Source: Apophysomyces variabilis (taxonomy: Eukaryota > Mucoromycota > Mucoromycetes > Mucorales > Mucoraceae). Taken from it: a DNA stretch of 64,000 nucleotides. The notes below the pieces were generated by a model. That model worked only from the letters and a program-made list of their open reading frames with translations. It was not told where the DNA came from and ran no database searches. Each line of letters begins with the position of its first letter. The first letter of the stretch is position 1. The position numbers were made by a program, and so were the translations under genes. Shown here in pieces: positions 34,601 through 48,668 of the stretch. The stretch is from positions 418,693 through 482,692 of the forward strand of contig MZZL01000408.1 of the NCBI GenBank assembly GCA_002749535.1. The letters are read 5' to 3'.

Positions 34601-37600
34601 CCATCATGCCGGTATGCTACGATCCGATCGAACATTGACCGAGAGGATGTTTGCTGACGGTGTCCTGAAGGTAAATAGTTGGAAAATCGTACCAAGCAGA
34701 TCTTTCTTATCTGTTACAGGTCTTGTGCTGTACCGCTACTCTGGCATGGGGTGTGAATTTACCTGCTTATGCTGTTGTCATCAAAGGTACCGAAGTGTAC
34801 GACTCTCAGAAAGGTAGCTTTGTCGACCTGTCTATACTGGACGTCCTACAAATTTTCGGTCGTGCTGGTCGCCCTCAAGTGAGTGTTTACTATAAGAAAG
34901 CTGTTGTTGATCATAGTCGTTGGCTTTTAGTACGAAAGCCATGGTGTTGGTTACATTTTGACTACACAAGACAAAATATCCCACTATATTTCAGCCATTA
35001 CTCAGCAGCATCCCATTGAATCCAAGTAATCGACTTTTATGGCTCATTGGTGGATTACTAATTCATTTTGTTCGTTTGTTCGTTTATAGGTTCATCGAAA
35101 ACATTGTTGACAATCTGAATGCAGAAATCTCTTTAGGAACTGTAACAAACGTCGATGAGGCCGTGACTTGGCTAAGTTACACGTATCTTTACGTTCGCAT
35201 GAAGAAAAATCCGCTTGTTTATGGCATGGATCATACAGAACCAGCTGAAGATCCGTTATTAGGTCGTAAACGTCATGAAGTTATTGTGTTGGCGGCAAGA
35301 AAGCTCGCTAAATGCCAGATGATTATTTTCGATGAGAAGACGGGCTATCTCACGCCCAAAGACCTTGGACGTATAGCTTCCAACTTTTACATTAAGCACA
35401 CCAGTATCGAAATTTTCAACGAAATGATGAAACCCCGAATGACGGAAGCAGATGTTTTGTCGATGTTGAGTTTGAGTTCCGAATTTGACAACATTAAGTC
35501 GCGCGAAACAGAGCACAAGGAGCTCAAAGGTCTGTTGGACAAAGCTTGCGCTTGCGATATTAAGGTTAGTACTTGTAACATAATCTCAAGCAGGAGAAAT
35601 AATGATGATGTTGTAAAATTTTAAGGGTGGTACCGAATCAACCCATGGAAAAGTTAATATTTTGCTACAATCCTACATTTCCAACGCGTACATTGACGAT
35701 TTTGCATTGGTTTCTGATTGTGCATACGTTGCTCAAAATGCTGGCCGTATTGCTCGTGCATTATTCGAGATTGCTCTGAACCGGAACTGGGGACCTACAG
35801 CGGCGGTACTGCTTTCGATCAATAAAGCAGTTGAAAAGCGCATGTGGACTTTTCAACACCCGCTGCATCAAATGGGACTACCAGCAGATATTATGCACAA
35901 GCTAGAAAGTAGAACACATGAAGTTTCTATCGAAGAAATGCGCGACATGGAACCTGCCGAGTTGGGCGACTTGGTGCATCATAAGCGGATGGGAATGACT
36001 ATTGCTAAGTGCGTAGATCATTTCCCTATGCTTCTATTAGACGCACGTATTGCACCCATCACCAGAAATGTACTGAACGTTGAATTAAGCATCACGCCAG
36101 ACTTTGTATGGAACGATCGTATCCATGGTACAGTGGAACCGTGGTGGATCTGGGCTGAAGATTCAGAGAATGTGGAAATATATTACTCCGAATACTTTTT
36201 GTTACAAAAGAAGCAGTTTGGAGAGACCGTGAAGATAGGATTTACAGTACCTCTCGTGGAGCCATTGCCATCACAGATATACATCCGTGCAGTATCAGAT
36301 CGTTGGTTAGGAGCAGAGACAGTTTTGCCAGTATCATTCCAACATCTTATTTTGCCCGAACTTTATCCACCGCATACCGACCTGTTGGATTTACAGCCCT
36401 TGCCAATCACTGCGCTGCATGATGAGGTGTTGGAAGAGATATGCGGGAAGCGCTTTACGCATTTTAACCCTGTACAAACTCAAATATTTCATACCTTGTA
36501 TAATTCTGACCATAACGCTCTGGTGGGTGCACCTACTGGATCCGGAAAAACCGTCGCGGCAGAGCTTGTGATGTGGTAAGTTTCGTATGTGAAGTAACTA
36601 AAATATGTTAATGAATGTATCTGTAAAACTGTCATTAGGTGGGCTTTTAAGCAACACCCGGGGTCCAAAGTAGTATATATTGCTCCCATGAAAGCATTGG
36701 TGAAAGAAAGAGTGGCCGACTGGACAAGGCGTTTGACGAAACCAATGAATAAGAAATTAGTCGAACTGACTGGAGACGTGACACCGGATCTTAAGACTAT
36801 TGAAGCGGCTGACATCATCATTACTACGCCAGAGAAGTGGGATGGTATCAGTCGCAGCTGGCATAGCCGTAGCTATGTTCGCAAAGTGTCGTGCGTTATT
36901 ATCGATGAAATTCACTTGTTGGGCGGTGATCGTGGGCCAATTCTCGAAGTGATCGTGTCGCGCATGAACTATATCGGATCACAGTTGGAAAGGAAGATCA
37001 GAATTGTTGGCTTATCGACTGCACTGGCTAATGCAAGGGATCTAGCAGACTGGCTTGGTATTGATAAAGTTGGTCTATTTAATTTCCGGCACTCGGTGCG
37101 TCCTGTTCCATTGGAAATCTATATTGATGGATTCCCCGGAAAGCATTACTGTCCACGCATGGCCACGATGAACAAGCCCACATATGCTGCTATAAAAACG
37201 CATTCTCCTACTCAGCCGGTGATAGTATTCGTTTCTTCCCGTCGACAGACCAGACTAACAGCGCAAGACCTGATCGCCTATTGTGGTATGGAGGATAACC
37301 CCAGACAATGGCTGCACATGGATGATTTCGAGGCGGAGGATGTCTTAGAACGAGTCCATGACGAATCATTGAAGATGTCGCTTGCGTTTGGTATTGGGCT
37401 TCACCATGCAGGCTTGACTGAGGACGATCGAAAGATTGTAGAGGATCTTTTCCTTAATATGAAGATCCAGATTTTGATTGCCACAAGTACTTTGGCGTGG
37501 GGTGTCAATCTGCCAGCCCATCTTGTCGTTGTAAAGGGAACTGAATACTACAATTACAAAGTAGGGCGTTACGTTGATTATCCCATCACGGATGTGTTGC

Positions 37601-39165
37601 AGATGATGGGTCGTGCTGGACGTCCTCAGTTTGATAATACTGGTATCGCCCGCGTGTTTGTTCAAGATAGCAAGAAAAATTTCTTCAAGAAGTTTTTGCA
37701 TGAACCGTTTCCTGTGGAGTCTAGTCTACATAAGTACATGGATGATCACATTAATGCAGAGATTGTTGGAGGAACGATCAAAACAAAGCAGGATGCATTG
37801 GATTACCTCACCTGGACCTACTTTTACCGCCGTCTGCAGCAGAACCCCACCTATTACGGCTTGGACGATATGACACAGAGAGGGGTTGACCAGTTTTTAA
37901 CAGATATTATCAATGACGTAACAGGAAGACTGGAGGAATCTGGTTGCCTGGAAATCGAGGATGATTTTGAGTTGATTCCTTTGATATCTGGTCGCATTGC
38001 CTCCTATTATTACTTACGCCATCAAACTGTGCGCCATTTCCGTCAGAATTTGAAGAAAGACTCCACGATCGCTTGTTTGTTGGACGTGATGAGCAACGCG
38101 CCTGAATACGAAGAGCTGCCTGCGCGCTGCAACGAAGATATCCTGAATCAAGAAATAGAGAAACACATCCCATATGCTGTCCAGGGAATCCGCAATATGA
38201 TATCTCCTCATGTGAAGGCATATGTGCTTACCCAGGCGCACATCAGTCGGTTGGAATTACCTATTTCCGACTACATTACTGATCAGATCACAGTTTTGGA
38301 TTCAGCCGTTCGTTTCTGTCAGGTACAGTAGGGCATCGTTATTATCATATGATTTCTAATTTCCGCTTTTGTAGGCTATGATTGATGTAGCAGCCGACGC
38401 TGGATATCTTACAACTAGCTTGAACATAATGAACATGCTCCAATGTGTTAAGCAGGCAAGGTGGTTGGATGCTTCTTCCTTGTTGACCTTACCGAATATC
38501 GAGACTTGGATGTTGCAACAGATACGCCACAAGGTACAGGATACTAACAATATCCAGCCTTCTCTAATTCTTCTCTTTTGACATGCTATGTTAGGGAAAA
38601 CCGATCTCTTGTCTTGCTGAATTTACTGCGCTTTCAAGCAGCCAGATAAAGGCAATTTTTCAAAAGGTGAAAGGGTTAAACCCTAATCAGGTCAATGAGG
38701 TAATGATTCGAACCAAAGGAGTTACAGTCATTCTGAATCACCCCAAAAAAGATCTGTAGAGTTGTTTCTCGATTGCCAGTGATGGATATCAAGGCTACGA
38801 TTGAGTCGAAGAAACCGTACTTAATACCCGAGTCAGATTACAAAATCTTGGTGGAATTGCATCGACGCGGAGGTCCAAAAGCCCATGACGGACGTATTCA
38901 TGCACCCAAGTTCCCAAAGCCGCAGTATGAATCCTGGTGGTTGGTGTTGGGTGATGCTGCGTCAGATGAATTACTAGCTCTCAAGCGTGTCAGTATGCGA
39001 AATGGACCGAACGAAACTTTAAGTGACAAGCTGACTACTTCAGTTTCGTTTGAAACACCTGCTCGACTGGGTAAACATGAGTATCAGTTATATCTTATCA
39101 GTGATGGCTATCTTGGACTTGATCAACAGTTAGACATTCAATTTGAGACTAGAGTTTTGCAATAG
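31667..39165 (+). CDS. SLH1: Ski2-like helicase Slh1 (ASCC3), RQT complex
   Basis: Large Ski2/Brr2-type ATPase with two helicase cassettes, each followed by a Sec63-like module. As part of the RQT/ASC-1 complex it splits collided ribosomes. About 16 short introns; first exons 31667-31758 and 31812-32017. Cassette 1: [14 protein letters not shown] (Walker A, rejoined across an intron), [37 protein letters not shown]. Cassette 2: [78 protein letters not shown] and LHEDRG fit ASCC3/Slh1 rather than Brr2. The C-terminal Sec63 unit ends [17 protein letters not shown] and the stop is at 39163-39165. Both ATPase sites look intact. The N-terminal start ([11 protein letters not shown]) is the first ATG and less certain. 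Confidence 0.95.
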
Positions 39166-39535
39166 TTTTTTTTTTTGTAAATTACAATATTATCATAGTT
39201 TTACACGTTAGTTCTAATGAAACGGAGAGCATATACAGTAATACGGAGACTAAGTCCATAAGAACAAACAAGAGAGAGCATGGTAGCAATAGAACATACA
39301 AGAAGCGGAGTTGGAGGGTAGGATCCTAGGTTACAAAGGGGACGGAGGAACGAAGAGGGAGGGAGGAGAGAGGGCCATGTGTGAGATCATAGAGATAGAG
39401 AGGCGGAGGAAAAGGGATTGAAGGATGAACTTTTCGAGGGTTGAGAAAGAAAAAAGTAAAAGACGAGGGATGGGAATGGGCCAGAAAAATAAACTAAAAG
39501 TACACAGAGGGTAAAGTAATAAGAAAAGAGTAACT
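39166..39535. other. Convergent 3' ends of SLH1 and GAPDH
   Basis: 370 bp between two stop codons, with a T9 run just after SLH1 and a purine-rich tract (39330-39480). No gene; presumed 3' UTRs and polyadenylation signals of both genes. Confidence 0.5.
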
Positions 39536-40744
<1,209 letters not shown>

Positions 40745-42799
40745 GACAAGAAAATTCGATAAGTTGAGTAAAAAAAGAAGAGTTTCGTAAAAAGAAGTTG
40801 GGATTGATAGTAGTTTTTGAAGTGTTTTTTTTCTTGAAGGGTAGAAAGGGTGTTTTTGTGCTTTTTTTGTTGGGTTATGTAAAAAGGTAAAAAGTATAAG
40901 ATGTTTCTTTTTTGTTCGTGAGAAAAGAGAAAAAGTGTTTCGTTACAAGTTCGTTAAAAAAGTAAATGGTTTTCGTTAAAAAGAATATTCGTTACAGTCG
41001 TTAAAGAAAATTGTCGTAAAAGACAAAAAGGCTTAATTCGTAAAAAGAGAAAAAAGAAGTTGCGTTGGAGAGTTGTTAGAGCGTTTGGGTTTCTTGAATA
41101 AAATCAAGAATAAAGAAGGTTGGGTATGAAGAAAAAACACGAAGGAGGGGCGGTAAGAGAGGTATTTTTATAGATGAAATCCTACACTGTACTACAATGA
41201 TAAAACGCAAGGGTTTTTCCCAATCTTTTTCATCATGACCGCTTTCTCATGTTCTGACTGGGCTACTCCATTGTGCTTAAAATCCGACAGAAAACTTTGA
41301 ACCTGTAATCATGCTATTTTCCCTTTCTTAAACTCCACCCTCTTCTTCCCTTTTCTTGGATTCCCGCCGTTCCGTTATTTTAAATTATCGGAAGATAGCG
41401 AATAAAAAAGAAAAAGGAGTACCAATGTAAGGATTCCGCAGGATGACCTTGTTTATTACTCCGCCTTCGTTTTGCCTTTCTTCATTTCCAGGAGATGGAG
41501 CCGTTTCGTGTCTTATTGTATAAAATAACATAACTTAATTGTAGGGTGAGGATAATAACGGTCGCGTCCCTCAGGTGTTACCTTGTTTATTATTTTCAAA
41601 CTTATTTTTGTTGGGGGCTTTTTCTTTGAAAAATCGCATGTAACCCTATATCGCTCAGAAAAGATAAGGCGTTGCATCGATTTTTAATCAGTTGACAAAA
41701 ATTTACAAGTCAGTAAAGTTAATCGTTTTGATGCCAGCAGATCTTTGGGTACGATCTTTTGCTTTGGAAAAGGAAATAAAAAGCTGATAGGGTGTGCTTG
41801 TATGGATATAACCCAAGGCGATGGGCTGATTTTTCCTGTCATATAACTATGCAACATCCATTTCTATGGTTTTCTTTTTTCATTATATCTCCTTGACGAT
41901 GTATTATCACCTAGCAATCATCGGTCGCGATCACTACGTCATGATGAAAGATAGTCCGCCGGAAAACAGAAAGAAGGATTCTAATTTTATCTTGATCAGT
42001 TCAGTTGACGGTCCATGAATGAAAAATATTCCTTAATCTCGAAAGACGCGTTAATTTGGACAAGTATGCGCTACAAGGGATGTTCATATTTGTTTTTCTT
42101 TTGTTTATGTGGTCGTCTAGACAATCTGATTGTTAAGATTTCCTAAAAGGAACATGCAAAATAGCCTCAGTCTGTGCAACACTGTGACCCTGTGATGTTG
42201 AACGGACGGAGTTCAGCGTGCATCTCGCCACCCCACACCCCGTAGACAATGAGGCTGGCAATTAGATAATATCAAGTGACAAGGGGAAAAGAGCCCTTTG
42301 TTTTCAGGATACCTAGTTGCAAGAAAAATAAAACGGTTGGATAATCTTCTATTACACCAAGTGATCAAATCAGATTCTATTCACATTTGGTCAGAAAATA
42401 CTTGTTTGTGATCTACAGGTATTTTACTCGGCATGATTATTTTTTCGTTGTTGTTTCTCACGTTTCGGCTGGCCAAAAGCAAAGTTCAGAAAGACTCGGC
42501 GAATTTTGGCGGAGTAGGGAAATTGGGACGTTTTGGTTGATGGCGACACATCACATGCTCAAAGCGAATGTTTTAATAATCAAGTCCAAATAGCCCTGCT
42601 ATGAATCCTGTTGATTGTTACCGATGCATAGATCTGCTTACATTTCTCTGTAACGATGGTCGTCGGTGAACGCTCTGCAATGCATATCCTCCTCGAAAAC
42701 ATCGTGTACCTATTATTTGTCGTGGTTAAACTAATTTCTAATCTGAAGCATATCAACTACTGACTCAGAATCAAAAATTTTTGCGTTACGGGAATTTTG
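40745..42799. other. GAPDH upstream region
   Basis: Two kilobases without a recognised gene. The first 350 bp (GAPDH leader/promoter on the minus strand) contain many near-repeats of TTCGTTAAAAA or TCGTAAAAAG and alternating purine/T tracts. The remainder is AT-rich with no coding evidence. Confidence 0.45.
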
Positions 42800-43186
42800 T
42801 CATGTAAGGCAATATATGACCAAAATAATATCTTCCGAATGTTTGCCCATGATGTTCCCTTTGACTTGCTGTGCCATCTCTGAGATTTGAGCATGTGCAG
42901 CTGCTGGAGGTTGAATTTGATCAGATCTAGCCAAAACGGCCGATCCGCTTGCGTATCCAGTTTTAGCCGATGTCGATAGCCCAGTCGAATCCAAGACATT
43001 CAAAACTACCACCATGTATGTAATAAGATGCATATAGCCATCAAGAAGAGCAGCTAAATTACACTCGGATCGTTGTAGACAAACGAGGATCCATATTAAC
43101 ATCAACACAGATACAGTGAAAACGGTGGGTGTTGTTGTTGTTGTCAGCCATCCAAACAGCTGTGTTGCCTTCGATAAGACGTTCAT
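42800..43186 (-). CDS. Possible small membrane protein, unrecognised
   Basis: A 128-codon frame beginning MNVLSKATQLFGWL, with hydrophobic segments at about residues 21-36 (VFTVSVLMLIWILVCL) and 50-65 (YMHLITYMVVVLNVL), then an Ala/Gln-rich soluble part (PPAAAHAQISEMAQQ). No family recognised and no intron evidence. It reads more like protein than its other frames, but could be spurious. Confidence 0.3.
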   Translation of the reverse strand: MNVLSKATQLFGWLTTTTTPTVFTVSVLMLIWILVCLQRSECNLAALLDGYMHLITYMVVVLNVLDSTGLSTSAKTGYASGSAVLARSDQIQPPAAAHAQISEMAQQVKGNIMGKHSEDIILVIYCLT

Positions 43187-43899
43187 GCCAATTGGTTCGT
43201 TTGTTTTTGCTTATTGAAATAATGAAATTTAACCTAGACATTAAATGCCGCACCCTCTGAAATTTGGCAGGAGTTGTCGGTTATCTTCTCAAGGCAAGCA
43301 TTACGGCCATCTTAAAGGATCAAAAGTGGAGCACAGGCTTCTTCACCTTTTTGACCCTTTTGGGAATATCCTTCTTGGACGCTTATTTCAATACAACTTA
43401 TCTTATTCGCGTACTCGCAGAGTTCTATCCACACAATAAAACCGTAGTTCATTCTACGGAAAAGCTGTCACAATTTCGCGACTCAAGTGAAAGTAAAGAA
43501 CTGACGGCGGTTATCCTCTTCTCTTTCAAAGAAGATGAAGACGGTTGTATATTAAACTTTCTGCCCTCGGGGATCATGTCAATGGCCCTCTCCATGCCAA
43601 AGTATTTTGCGTAATTGTTGCTGGTGAAGTCGCATGAACATGCTTTTGGTCGTCTTTTATCAAATACCAACAGAGCGGAATAGGTCAAAGTATACTCTCT
43701 CACACATACTCTTCCAAAAACTACTGCGACGCGTTCGTTGACGTTTTCTCCATCAACCTTTCTCAAAGGGAAAGTGAAAAAGAAATGCTTAGCAAACGGA
43801 CGCATATCCAACATTCACTAATTCTTTTGATGTTTCCACAAGAACGATAACAACATCCTTCTTTTTTTTTATTACACCATAAGGGACGGTGCGATCCCC
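43187..43899. other. Region with possible exon, unassigned
   Basis: A plus-strand frame open to 43614 follows an acceptor-like TTTGGCAG near 43270 and reads GVVGYLLKASITAILKDQ, a hydrophobic stretch (FFTFLTLLGISFL), then a charged tail. It may be a terminal exon, but I cannot identify a start or family. Confidence 0.25.
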
Positions 43900-44361
43900 T
43901 TAGATCTCGGCCATTTCGCGAAGACGACGAACAGTGGAACGAACAGTGGCAGCAGCAGTAGTCGAGACGGTGTAGGCACCACCAGCCATGACTTTCTTGC
44001 AACCCTTGCATTTCCAGATACCGACAGCAGTGCGCTTCACAGCGTCCTAATGAAAAGAAGAGACCATTGCTTTTGAGTACTCCCGGATCATTCATAAAAT
44101 GAAAGCCCTCGCTGTAAAGAGCTATTGTTGTTTTCTTGTTGTTTACCTTGCCGCAGAAAGTGCAGGTGTACTTGGCGTGCTGGGTGATTTCCATCTTCTT
44201 CACCTGCTTTCTCAAAGAAGCGCCATAACGGGTACCATATTTACCGGTGATTCCGACTTTCTTGGTGCGCTTGGCCTGGATTGCATCGACAAATAAGTTA
44301 GTATCATCCATCCACTCACAATCCGCCCATCCATTCATCCATCCATGGTATCCATTACCAT
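43900..44361 (-). CDS. RPL43: 60S ribosomal protein eL43 (L37a)
   Basis: Small zinc-binding protein of the large ribosomal subunit. Exons on the minus strand: 44361-44359 (the ATG alone), 44275-44147, 44046-43900; 92 residues, the family length. It reads M, then [20 protein letters not shown]; the zinc ribbon is CTFCGK...CKGCKK, with the two CxxC pairs split by intron 2. It ends [10 protein letters not shown]. The first intron (44358-44276) contains a perfect TACTAAC branch-point sequence. Start-codon-only first exons are common in fungal ribosomal-protein genes. Confidence 0.96.
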
Positions 44362-44605
44362 TTCGCAAGAAGCTTATCAAAGGGGGAGGCAACAACTCGC
44401 CTGTCCGGAACGTCCAGTTAAGTTTCCAAAACGCGGGCTTCACTGCGTGTGTGACTTAGAACCCGGAATTGCAAGATAAGTTTGAAGCCCCGTTAGGCAA
44501 CGGTACGCCGGACATTCCGAGGCAACTCTTCCGAACCGATGTCGCGCCAAGTGAATTCGTGAGATGCGGCTTTATTTTTTTTTTTTTTTTTGGGAACATA
44601 GTATT

Positions 44606-45266
44606 NNNNNNNNNNNNNNNNNNNNNNNNNNNNNNNNNNNNNNNNNNNNNNNNNNNNNNNNNNNNNNNNNNNNNNNNNNNNNNNNNNNNNNNNNNNNNNN
44701 NNNNNNNNNNNNNNNNNNNNNNNNNNNNNNNNNNNNNNNNNNNNNNNNNNNNNNNNNNNNNNNNNNNNNNNNNNNNNNNNNNNNNNNNNNNNNNNNNNNN
44801 NNNNNNNNNNNNNNNNNNNNNNNNNNNNNNNNNNNNNNNNNNNNNNNNNNNNNNNNNNNNNNNNNNNNNNNNNNNNNNNNNNNNNNNNNNNNNNNNNNNN
44901 NNNNNNNNNNNNNNNNNNNNNNNNNNNNNNNNNNNNNNNNNNNNNNNNNNNNNNNNNNNNNNNNNNNNNNNNNNNNNNNNNNNNNNNNNNNNNNNNNNNN
45001 NNNNNNNNNNNNNNNNNNNNNNNNNNNNNNNNNNNNNNNNNNNNNNNNNNNNNNNNNNNNNNNNNNNNNNNNNNNNNNNNNNNNNNNNNNNNNNNNNNNN
45101 NNNNNNNNNNNNNNNNNNNNNNNNNNNNNNNNNNNNNNNNNNNNNNNNNNNNNNNNNNNNNNNNNNNNNNNNNNNNNNNNNNNNNNNNNNNNNNNNNNNN
45201 NNNNNNNNNNNNNNNNNNNNNNNNNNNNNNNNNNNNNNNNNNNNNNNNNNNNNNNNNNNNNNNNNN
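44606..45266. other. Assembly gap (661 Ns)
   Basis: Unresolved bases flanked on both sides by the same landmark: a T run (17 left, 15 right) followed by GGGAA(A)CATAGTATT. On the left this sequence ends the contig, on the right it begins the next, so the contig ends appear to overlap and the gap size is doubtful. No gene is assigned to it. Confidence 0.95.
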
Positions 45267-45395
45267 TTTTTTTTTTTTTTTGGGAAACATAGTATTCTTC
45301 TTATGCTGTTCTTTTTCTAGTATTCTTAAAACCTTTCTTGCTGTTCTCATTAAATCATGTTCCCTTCTTATGTGTATATATGCTTCTCGTTCGCC

Positions 45396-48300
45396 TTAGA
45401 CGCCGAATCGTTCATGAAGAACCGTCCGGGTTTCCTCTGGCATTGATGCCAAACCCTGTTGCCACTGTTGCTCCCCAAACATATTCTTATATCCAACCAA
45501 AATCTGAAAAAATACGAACATTATTAGACCAATTTAAACGAACTGTTGAAAAAAAGCCTTACCGCTCCAAATGATTCATTTAGGCTAGGTGGAGGTGTGC
45601 GATAGTTGGCCACGGCAATACAGAATGAAAGAAATTGCTATGGAAAAGGGATGTTCATTTTCACGCACAATGTACGCTATTACTATTACCTTTACGGCAC
45701 CCTGTGGATTTGCCTTGATCATTTCACAAAGACCGCTAAATGCGGAAGCCTTTTCCTCATTGTCACGAATTGGTGATAGCGTCAATAGCCATGGTTGAAT
45801 AAAGTTTTCAAGATGTGGCGCCACCATAGTCGGGCAGACTAAGCCTAGACGGCCAATGGTGATCGCCACATTCTCAAGAAGCGTGCGTTGAACTTGAAGA
45901 TTCACTGCAAGTGGGAATAAACGCTGCAATAGCGATTCGACATAAGGTTGGATCTGCAAGCCTGTTTTGGATGGTTAGAGCATCCTCGCTCACCGACCAG
46001 AAAAAAAGCAAAAAGCAAAGATTCATCTTACCCCACTTTATAGCGATCTCACCCGCTGCCCATGTGGCATTATTACAAACCGAAACATGCTCAGCTTGCG
46101 GATCGATTTGATTGATGATGTGAGGCATAAATTGTGGCAAGACGCCTCTAATATGTTCAAAACAGGATATAGCAAGGTCTCCAAGGAGTGCATATGCTGA
46201 CTGACGGACTTCCGGAATTTCGTCCTGTAAACAGGAAATTAACATTGCGAATGGCTCATTGCCGGGTCTAGCTTACTGTAATGGTCACAGACAGAAACTG
46301 AACCACAGGGGGATTTGTATTTGCCACTAGAGGTTCGGCATCTGTATTCAGGGCCTGAACAATACCAGATAAAAGATCCAAAGCTACAACAATGAAATCC
46401 TTATCTGGCTCCTCTCGTCCAGGGTGCATAGCAGCCAGCCGACATTCTTCCAAAGTCTTACAGACAAGGTTGACGCATCGATTATAGACAGGCTCAGCAA
46501 ACGGCTTGAAACCTTTGTTAAGTGCTGCGGTAATGGAAGAAAGGCACTACACGGTATTAATATAACAGCAAGTTTGCATTATGATGGACACGAACCTCTA
46601 GTAAAGGAAACAAATCCGTATTATTATCGTCAATCTCTCGCCATTTCTTAATAAGCGGTGGCATAATAATGTCAATGTATTCAGGCGTGTTCAAGGCTGA
46701 TCCAACGACATCGGCCAACGTGCCAACAGTGTCATAAAGCAGCAGTAGATTGCGATGCTGGTAATGGCCGAAAGCAGCAGACAAAGTCATCAGAATCGGT
46801 TGGAGATATGGAACTAATTCTGTGGTAGCTTCTTCTTCAAGAAGAGAAAACGCAGAGCAAGCAGCTTCCTGAACACGCTTATTACCGTCCATGATACGTT
46901 GAAGAAGGTTTTGTACGAGTGGTTCAAGGTAAACTTTTTTAAGTTCCGGATTGGCTTGACAAACGTGAACGAACCATTGGGAATATCGGCCAAGAGTCCA
47001 GCAAGTGATAGATCTTACAAGTGGCTGTTGGAAATGATCACACACTTTTAGCCTACCATGACATCATCCAGGCCCTATCGTACGCTTACCTTTGGATCGT
47101 TTAGGTTGTTCAAAAGATAGGGTGTCAATTCTGGAAGATGAGGAGCCATCTCGGCCTTACAACCTAGAAGCAACTTTAATATCAGCATATTTGAGGTATT
47201 TATAATTTATCTACCTTCAGCAGCAGCGCCAAGTGCTAATATACCGCATTCTTTATGCAACCAATCGCTGCTTTGGAGTTCCTCTTTCAAGATTGGCATC
47301 AGATATGGGATGATTTCACCCTCAAAAGACATGCACAACACATCGAGAGCCGCAGCGCTACATTTGCGCAAGTTCCACTCGCCGTAGAAGTCATCGTCAT
47401 CCAGATCATAGTCATCATCGTCCTCTTCTTCATCGTCTTCATCATCTTCGGCATCTATCGATTTCTGCTTTACTCCCTCATCAAGGTCGTTTATGTCAGC
47501 ACGCTCAATCTCGACCACGTTAGCCCTGTGAAATCGGGGTCTGATATCTTCTGCTTTGTCTGCAACATGTGCATCGTCCTCATCCACGCCCAAAGTCAGT
47601 AAATCAATTTCTGAGTACACCATGCCTTTCAGAAGGACGGGGATGACTTTGCCCAAATAAGGCTGCAATTGATCACGGAGAGGATCTTGTTCGGCAAATA
47701 CGAGCCAAAATTCGCAAGCTTCCAAAGCAAGATTGGCATCATCAGACTGAGTGCAGAATAACATGTACTCAACCAGGTTAGGCATGTGAGGCAAAAGAGG
47801 TTCTGGACGAACTTCAAGAATGCCAACCAAAGCTTGACACACAGCTTTTCGCACATCCACACTGTCATCTGTTGCTCTGCCGAATAGCGCACCGAGAAAC
47901 TCGTTGATACGTCGCATTAATGGTTCTGCATCCAAAGAAATGAAATGGGTAGTTGATGCAATGGCGTGTAATCGAAGTTTGAAATCTGGATGATCAAAGA
48001 AAGTGAAGAACTTTGGTATCATGACATCCAATGGCTTTACACCTCCAATATCTGCGTTAACGAGATCACGCGAGCAATCTTCACAGATCTTCTGGAGCGT
48101 ATTAAATGAATTCTGCAAAAAGATAATACAATGTAAAGTCAGCCTTCATGATCTTTACACACGCACCCAATGGTCCATGCTTGACATCGCACCTCTACCA
48201 AAACCGGATCAGGCTTATCCAAATTTTCAAGCAGCACTTGTAGAGCTTGTGGCCAGTCGGTGACATGGCCACGGGCGATGATGGCCGCAATGACAAGACT

Positions 48301-48668
48301 GACAGCCTTGCCAATATGCACATCGCCAATATGCTCCAGGCAGCAGTCTTTAACATGCTGCAACACCGGCGGCGGAATGTTCGCGTAGAAAGACTTTATA
48401 TTGTTCTTCAATGTCAAACCTGCCACAGAACGGACATAGTGATCCTCTTGTGGCATCTGCGTCAAAATATACACCAGATATGAATTATAGTCTGGAACCT
48501 TATTGAAGTACTCGAGTCGCTGGGCAATGGAAATTATGTCAATCAAGGTTCGGTTCTGATAATCAAACTTACTTCTTGTACATTGCTACTGTCGGTTGGG
48601 TTGATGGCTTCCCGTAATAATAGCAATAAGTCCGATAAACCTTGCTCGTTAGGTTGCCAGGTGCTCAT
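45396..48668 (-). CDS. Transportin (karyopherin beta-2, Kap104-like)
   Basis: Nuclear import receptor for PY-NLS cargo such as hnRNP-type RNA-binding proteins. Multi-exon minus-strand gene starting [20 protein letters not shown] at 48668. HEAT repeats follow throughout: [51 protein letters not shown]. The acidic loop ([20 protein letters not shown]) is characteristic of transportin, as is the following [18 protein letters not shown]. The gene ends after two small introns with [18 protein letters not shown] then TVLHERFGV, stop at 45398-45396, matching the family's C-terminal helix. The terminal exon is easily missed because a plus-strand frame (45338-45574) covers it. About 900 residues. Confidence 0.95.

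Noticed and set aside
31667..39165. Spliceosomal helicase Brr2 as the identity of the large helicase
   Set aside because: Family-specific segments ([45 protein letters not shown]) fit ASCC3/Slh1 better, and cassette 2 keeps a complete Walker A, unlike the degenerate second cassette of Brr2.
44469..45350. Long frames on both strands spanning the gap
   Set aside because: They consist almost entirely of Ns translated as unknown residues.
45338..45574. Plus-strand 78-codon frame after the gap
   Set aside because: It covers the terminal exons of transportin on the minus strand, whose ending matches the family C-terminus; the plus frame is a shadow.
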